From Candidatus Omnitrophota bacterium (GTDB lineage: Bacteria; Omnitrophota; Gorgyraeia; 2-02-FULL-51-18; JAGOUK01), in assembly GCA_020058965.1 (NCBI GenBank), contig JAGVCY010000253.1, positions 1 to 16,952 of the forward strand: DNA of 16,952 bases. Reading direction: 5' to 3'. Shown here in pieces: positions 14,236-16,952 of the stretch (the stretch's first letter is position 1; each line of letters begins with the position of its first letter). The notes below the pieces were generated by a model. That model made no database searches and was not told the DNA's origin. It was given only the letters and a program-made list of their open reading frames with translations. The translations under genes and the position numbers were made by a program.

Positions 14236-15054
14236 TTAACTTAGGGAAGCGACCTTCCAGTTGCGGGTAATCATATTTTGATCGGCGCGAACGCTCAGCT
14301 GATCGCCGATTTTGGCGTTTTCCAGCTTGGCCTGTTGCTTAAAATCATTGTCCCAGACAATGGTTTGCTCAGTGGCTTTGCCGGGCATGTTGGTGGTATA
14401 AAGAACGATGAAGTTCTTATCGCTGTTGATCTGCCTGACTTCTCCGGTCAGCAGGCGGATATCGTTCGTCCGCATTGCCTCGATCGGACCGGCGATAGAA
14501 CTGACCTTCCAATTCTTCGTGATCACATTCTGATCCGCCGTCAGCGTGATGCTGTCGCCGATGCTGGCTTTGTTGAGCTTATCCGTGACACTCTGGTTTT
14601 CCGTGTCCCACACGATATGCTGCTCGATCAGGATTCCCTTGTCATCCATGTCCTTGGTGCGGAGCAACATCGTGTGGTTGGAGCGATCGATCGCGATAAT
14701 CTCGCCGCTGACAGTCCTGCCGTCGGTGCGTAGAAGCGCTTTTTCTGCGATCGCCAAAGCACCGCCGACCGAAGTTACTTTCCAGCTGCGTGAAATAGGA
14801 TTCTGGTCCGCATCCACGGTCACGATCTGGCCCATGCGCGCATTTTTGAGCTGCTGGATCTCCGCCAAGCTCTCATCCCAAACGATTTTGTAGCTTTGAA
14901 TGCCGCTCGAATTGTCCGAATTGGAAGCCAGTGTCATCGAGTTGCTGTTCTGATCGATGCTGACGACCTTTCCGATCAATGTTTCCGCGTGAACCGTTCC
15001 AGCCAACCCTATAAAAAGGGCTGCAATCGAAGCGACCAGCATGTTCTTATTCAT
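14236..15054 (-). CDS. Secreted protein of three tandem 85-90 residue repeats
   Basis: A 272-residue protein with a clear signal peptide (MNKNMLVASIAALFIGLAGT, cleavage likely after VHA at 23). The mature part is three diverged repeats. Each has a G-x-V/I-x-x-I-(D/N) strand start (27-34, 117-123, 204-210), an IVWD motif (57-60, 147-150, 232-235), a GD/GQ strand, an ADQN motif (82-85, 173-176, 257-260) and a WKV-x-S end (91-95, 182-186, 266-270). The alternating hydrophobic strands suggest small beta barrels, possibly OB-like as in DUF5666-type secreted proteins. There are no cysteines and no catalytic pattern, so a structural or ligand-binding role in the periplasm is likely. AGGAGA lies 7 bases before the ATG. 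It ends in the strong terminator and appears to be transcribed alone. I do not recognise the family. Confidence 0.85.
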   Translation of the reverse strand: MNKNMLVASIAALFIGLAGTVHAETLIGKVVSIDQNSNSMTLASNSDNSSGIQSYKIVWDESLAEIQQLKNARMGQIVTVDADQNPISRSWKVTSVGGALAIAEKALLRTDGRTVSGEIIAIDRSNHTMLLRTKDMDDKGILIEQHIVWDTENQSVTDKLNKASIGDSITLTADQNVITKNWKVSSIAGPIEAMRTNDIRLLTGEVRQINSDKNFIVLYTTNMPGKATEQTIVWDNDFKQQAKLENAKIGDQLSVRADQNMITRNWKVASLS

Positions 15055-15074
15055 AAACTTTCTCCTGTATTAAT

Positions 15075-15105
15075 ATTCGTTTCAACACGATCAGCTTAAA
15101 CGAAT
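15075..15105. promoter_or_regulatory. Inverted repeat upstream of the repeat-protein gene
   Basis: ATTCGTTT (15075-15082) and AAACGAAT (15098-15105) form a perfect 8-base inverted repeat with a 15-base gap; arm centres are 23 bases apart, about two helical turns. It lies 20 bases upstream of the start codon at 15054, where a repressor or activator site would be expected. The promoter itself is unclear. The rest of the 15106-15212 gap shows no convincing terminator. Confidence 0.35.
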
Positions 15106-15212
15106 CCAGGAAATTGCAAAATCAGGGCAATCGCTCGATTTGTTATGGGGGAAATGCCCGCCACTGCTGCGGCGTGATGAGGGCAAGCAAATCTGCTAAG
15201 AGTCCAAGCGGT

Positions 15213-16757
15213 TTACCACTCGGTAGGGAAATAATCCTTTAAGAATTTTCCGCACCAATGTTTCCCCGTATTGATCCCGTCAAAAAAGGGATCGCACACA
15301 CGCGCCGCCCCGTCCACAATATCGAGGGGCGGTTGAAAATCATGGACGTCCTGCTTGAACTTGGAAAGATGCGCGGGATCCTCATCGGTCACCCAGCCGG
15401 TATCCACGGCGTTCATGTAAATACCGTTCTTCACCAAACTGCCGGCGGCGGTATGCGTCAGCATATTGAGCGCCGCCTTTGCCATATTGGTGTGGGGATG
15501 ACGGTCGATTTTATTCGTCGCGTGAAACTTGCCTTCCATCGCAGTGACGTTGACCATATGCTTTTTGCCCGTAAAATCCCGCCGCATCATCGGTTCCAAC
15601 GAATTGCACAGAACAAAAGGGGCGATGGCATTCACCAGCTGCAGCTCGAACATCTCCGCGGTCGCGATCTCGCCCAGGCGCAAACGCCAACTATTTATTG
15701 TGCGCAGATCCACTTGCTGCAGATCCACATCGAGCTTGCCTACAGGAAAAACCTCATCGGCTTTGAGCGAAACGTCATGCGGATAGGGGATCTGAGAAAG
15801 CGCCGCAGAGGCCCTCAGCCCGATGCCCGGGGCCTTTCCCATCCAGCTGATGGCCAAAGCGTCCACGGCCTGCAAATTGGATGTCGAATACGAAACAAGT
15901 TCTCGTTTGCAGTCATCATATTTCTGGAGCAGTTGCCGCGCATCCTCCGGAAGGTCCGAAAGAGGCAGCTGCTCATTGGCCATTAAGTGCGCGTAAAATC
16001 CAGCGGGGCGACGGACGGTTTGCGCCGCGTTGTTGATCAAGATATCCAAACGAGTGTAACGCTGTTGGATGAAGTTGCAGAATATTTCAACGCTCGGCGT
16101 ATGTCGCAGGTCCAACCCATAGATATGAAGTCTATTTTTCCACTGCCCAAAGTCCTTTTCGCGCGCGTAGCGCAGGGCCGAATCGACCGGAAACCGCGTC
16201 GTCGCGATCACGGTCGCCCCGGCGCGCAGCATCATCAGCGTCGCCTGGTATCCGATCTTCAGACGTGATCCGGTGATGAGCGCGATCTGACCCGACAGAT
16301 CCGCCGTCTGAAAGCGCTTTTTGTAATTCAACTCGGCGCATTTTTGGCACATCGAATCGTAAAAAAAATGAAGCTTGTTGTACGGAGCATGGCAGATATA
16401 GCAGTTACGTGTGGAATTGAGCTCACCGTTTTGGAGCAAAGCTCCCGCATCGACCCCCAGCAAACGTTCCGGCGCTTCAAAAACCTGCGTATCGCGCGCC
16501 GCCCGAATGCCGGTGGTTGCGCGAGCCTGCCGATCTTGCCGAAGGGATTTTTGGCGGAGACTTTTGATGTACCGATTACGCCGCAAGCGCAGGTCTTCGG
16601 AGCTCGGTCGGGCGATTTGCCCCGTCACTTTTTCGAGCTCCGCGCGTTCCTCCGCCTTTAAATTCACCCATACCTCCGGATGATCGATCAGGTAACGGAG
16701 CAGTTCAACGCTGGTTTTGATTTTTTCTGAAAGGTTGGTTTCTTTTATAGGTTCCAT
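15213..16757 (-). CDS. SDR-family oxidoreductase-like protein with N-terminal four-cysteine finger
   Basis: A 514-residue protein. Residues 1-110 are charged, helical and basic around 55-80. A CxxC-x14-CxxC module (Cys119, Cys122, Cys137, Cys140, with HFFYDSM between) should bind zinc. The SDR domain starts at about 155 with [10 protein letters not shown] (162-171) as a variant glycine motif, then [16 protein letters not shown] and [11 protein letters not shown] (241-251). The catalytic part reads [11 protein letters not shown] and [13 protein letters not shown]: Lys427 is kept but the usual Tyr four residues earlier is Thr423, and the Ser position is Thr405. This layout matches a distinct group of long SDR proteins with a cysteine-rich N-terminus, known to me also from fungi and plants, of unknown substrate. 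ATG 16757 was chosen, 13 bases after the stop of the upstream gene; a TTG-started extension to 16835 overlaps that gene. No clear Shine-Dalgarno is present. Confidence 0.85.
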   Translation of the reverse strand: MEPIKETNLSEKIKTSVELLRYLIDHPEVWVNLKAEERAELEKVTGQIARPSSEDLRLRRNRYIKSLRQKSLRQDRQARATTGIRAARDTQVFEAPERLLGVDAGALLQNGELNSTRNCYICHAPYNKLHFFYDSMCQKCAELNYKKRFQTADLSGQIALITGSRLKIGYQATLMMLRAGATVIATTRFPVDSALRYAREKDFGQWKNRLHIYGLDLRHTPSVEIFCNFIQQRYTRLDILINNAAQTVRRPAGFYAHLMANEQLPLSDLPEDARQLLQKYDDCKRELVSYSTSNLQAVDALAISWMGKAPGIGLRASAALSQIPYPHDVSLKADEVFPVGKLDVDLQQVDLRTINSWRLRLGEIATAEMFELQLVNAIAPFVLCNSLEPMMRRDFTGKKHMVNVTAMEGKFHATNKIDRHPHTNMAKAALNMLTHTAAGSLVKNGIYMNAVDTGWVTDEDPAHLSKFKQDVHDFQPPLDIVDGAARVCDPFFDGINTGKHWCGKFLKDYFPTEW

Positions 16758-16770
16758 AGCAATAAATATT

Positions 16771-16952
16771 TTATATTTTTCGGCTGTCGTAGGCCCAATG
16801 GAGCACGGCTTGACGATGACGGGGGCGGCAGCCAACCTCTCCCGGGAAGCAATTGTTTTTTATTTGCACGATATGCCGTTTGATCGCGAGCCAACGCTTG
16901 ATCTGCCAATCATCCACTTCGGCAAGCCGGCGCCCTTGATAGTACCGGCAAT
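16771..16952 (-). CDS. 3' end of an unrecognised gene, cut by the window edge
   Basis: An open minus-strand frame enters from the right edge and ends with TAA at 16771-16773, giving the last 59 residues of a protein. It reads like real coding sequence: Trp-, Arg- and His-rich, with [17 protein letters not shown], then [17 protein letters not shown] and HWAYDSRKI at the end. The other minus-strand frames over the right edge are broken by stops or lack protein-like composition. It lies 13 bases upstream of the zinc-finger SDR gene in the same direction, so the two are probably co-transcribed. No family is recognised; two or three cysteines and several histidines could allow metal binding, but that is a guess. 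Confidence 0.6.
   Translation of the reverse strand, partial: CRYYQGRRLAEVDDWQIKRWLAIKRHIVQIKNNCFPGEVGCRPRHRQAVLHWAYDSRKI

Noticed and set aside
16770..16798. Promoter-like TTGGGC-N17-TATAAA just before the zinc-finger SDR start, suggesting a leaderless mRNA.
   Set aside because: The same bases are the end of an apparently coding upstream frame 13 bases away, so co-transcription is the simpler explanation; the -35 match is poor.

Overview
The window is a gene-dense piece of bacterial chromosome with moderately high GC. It carries no phage, transposon or CRISPR signal. It holds 15 complete protein genes, one gene cut by the right edge, and two tRNA genes. The source phylum cannot be fixed from the sequence. 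The gene content (several small secreted or membrane proteins of unknown family, dnaX directly joined to recR, serC outside any serine operon) would suit an uncultured Gram-negative lineage such as Omnitrophota or a relative, but that is only a guess.

Left part, 1-7890, all on the minus strand. A tRNA-Arg(ACG) at 7817-7890 is followed by a LOV blue-light receptor fused to a LuxR-type helix-turn-helix (6873-7763). Next comes a short intergenic region with repeated TATAGGT elements and a plausible sigma70 promoter. After it lies a tightly packed run of eight genes (6762 down to 169): a six-helix membrane protein, an alpha/beta hydrolase, serC, a 56-residue membrane protein, a membrane-anchored CbiX-like chelatase domain, an SDR protein with a DUF2867-type tail, a family 2 glycosyltransferase, and a small secreted protein. 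Gene junctions are overlaps of 4-8 bases or gaps of 2-25 bases, so one transcript is likely. tRNA-Ser(GGA) at 6-95 closes the stretch. My reading, an inference, is a light-responsive envelope or lipid/tetrapyrrole operon controlled by the LOV-LuxR protein.

Middle part, 7900-12263, plus strand. A nucleotide-sugar epimerase of the UDP-glucuronate 4-epimerase type has its own promoter, divergent from that of tRNA-Arg. Then come dnaX and recR, joined by a GTGA overlap and without the usual ybaB between them. Last is a six-helix membrane protein with its own promoter.

Right part, 12260-16952, minus strand. An EAL-domain protein (degenerate receiver and GGDEF-like regions, intact-looking EAL) converges on the membrane protein, and their two stop codons share one CTAG. 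Behind a strong bidirectional terminator lies a secreted protein made of three copies of an 85-90 residue repeat. After that come an SDR-family protein with an N-terminal four-cysteine zinc-finger-like module and no canonical catalytic tyrosine, and the 3' end of an unrecognised gene 13 bases upstream of it. No gene-free stretch exceeds 300 bases; the longest (14027-14235) holds the EAL promoter and the terminator.
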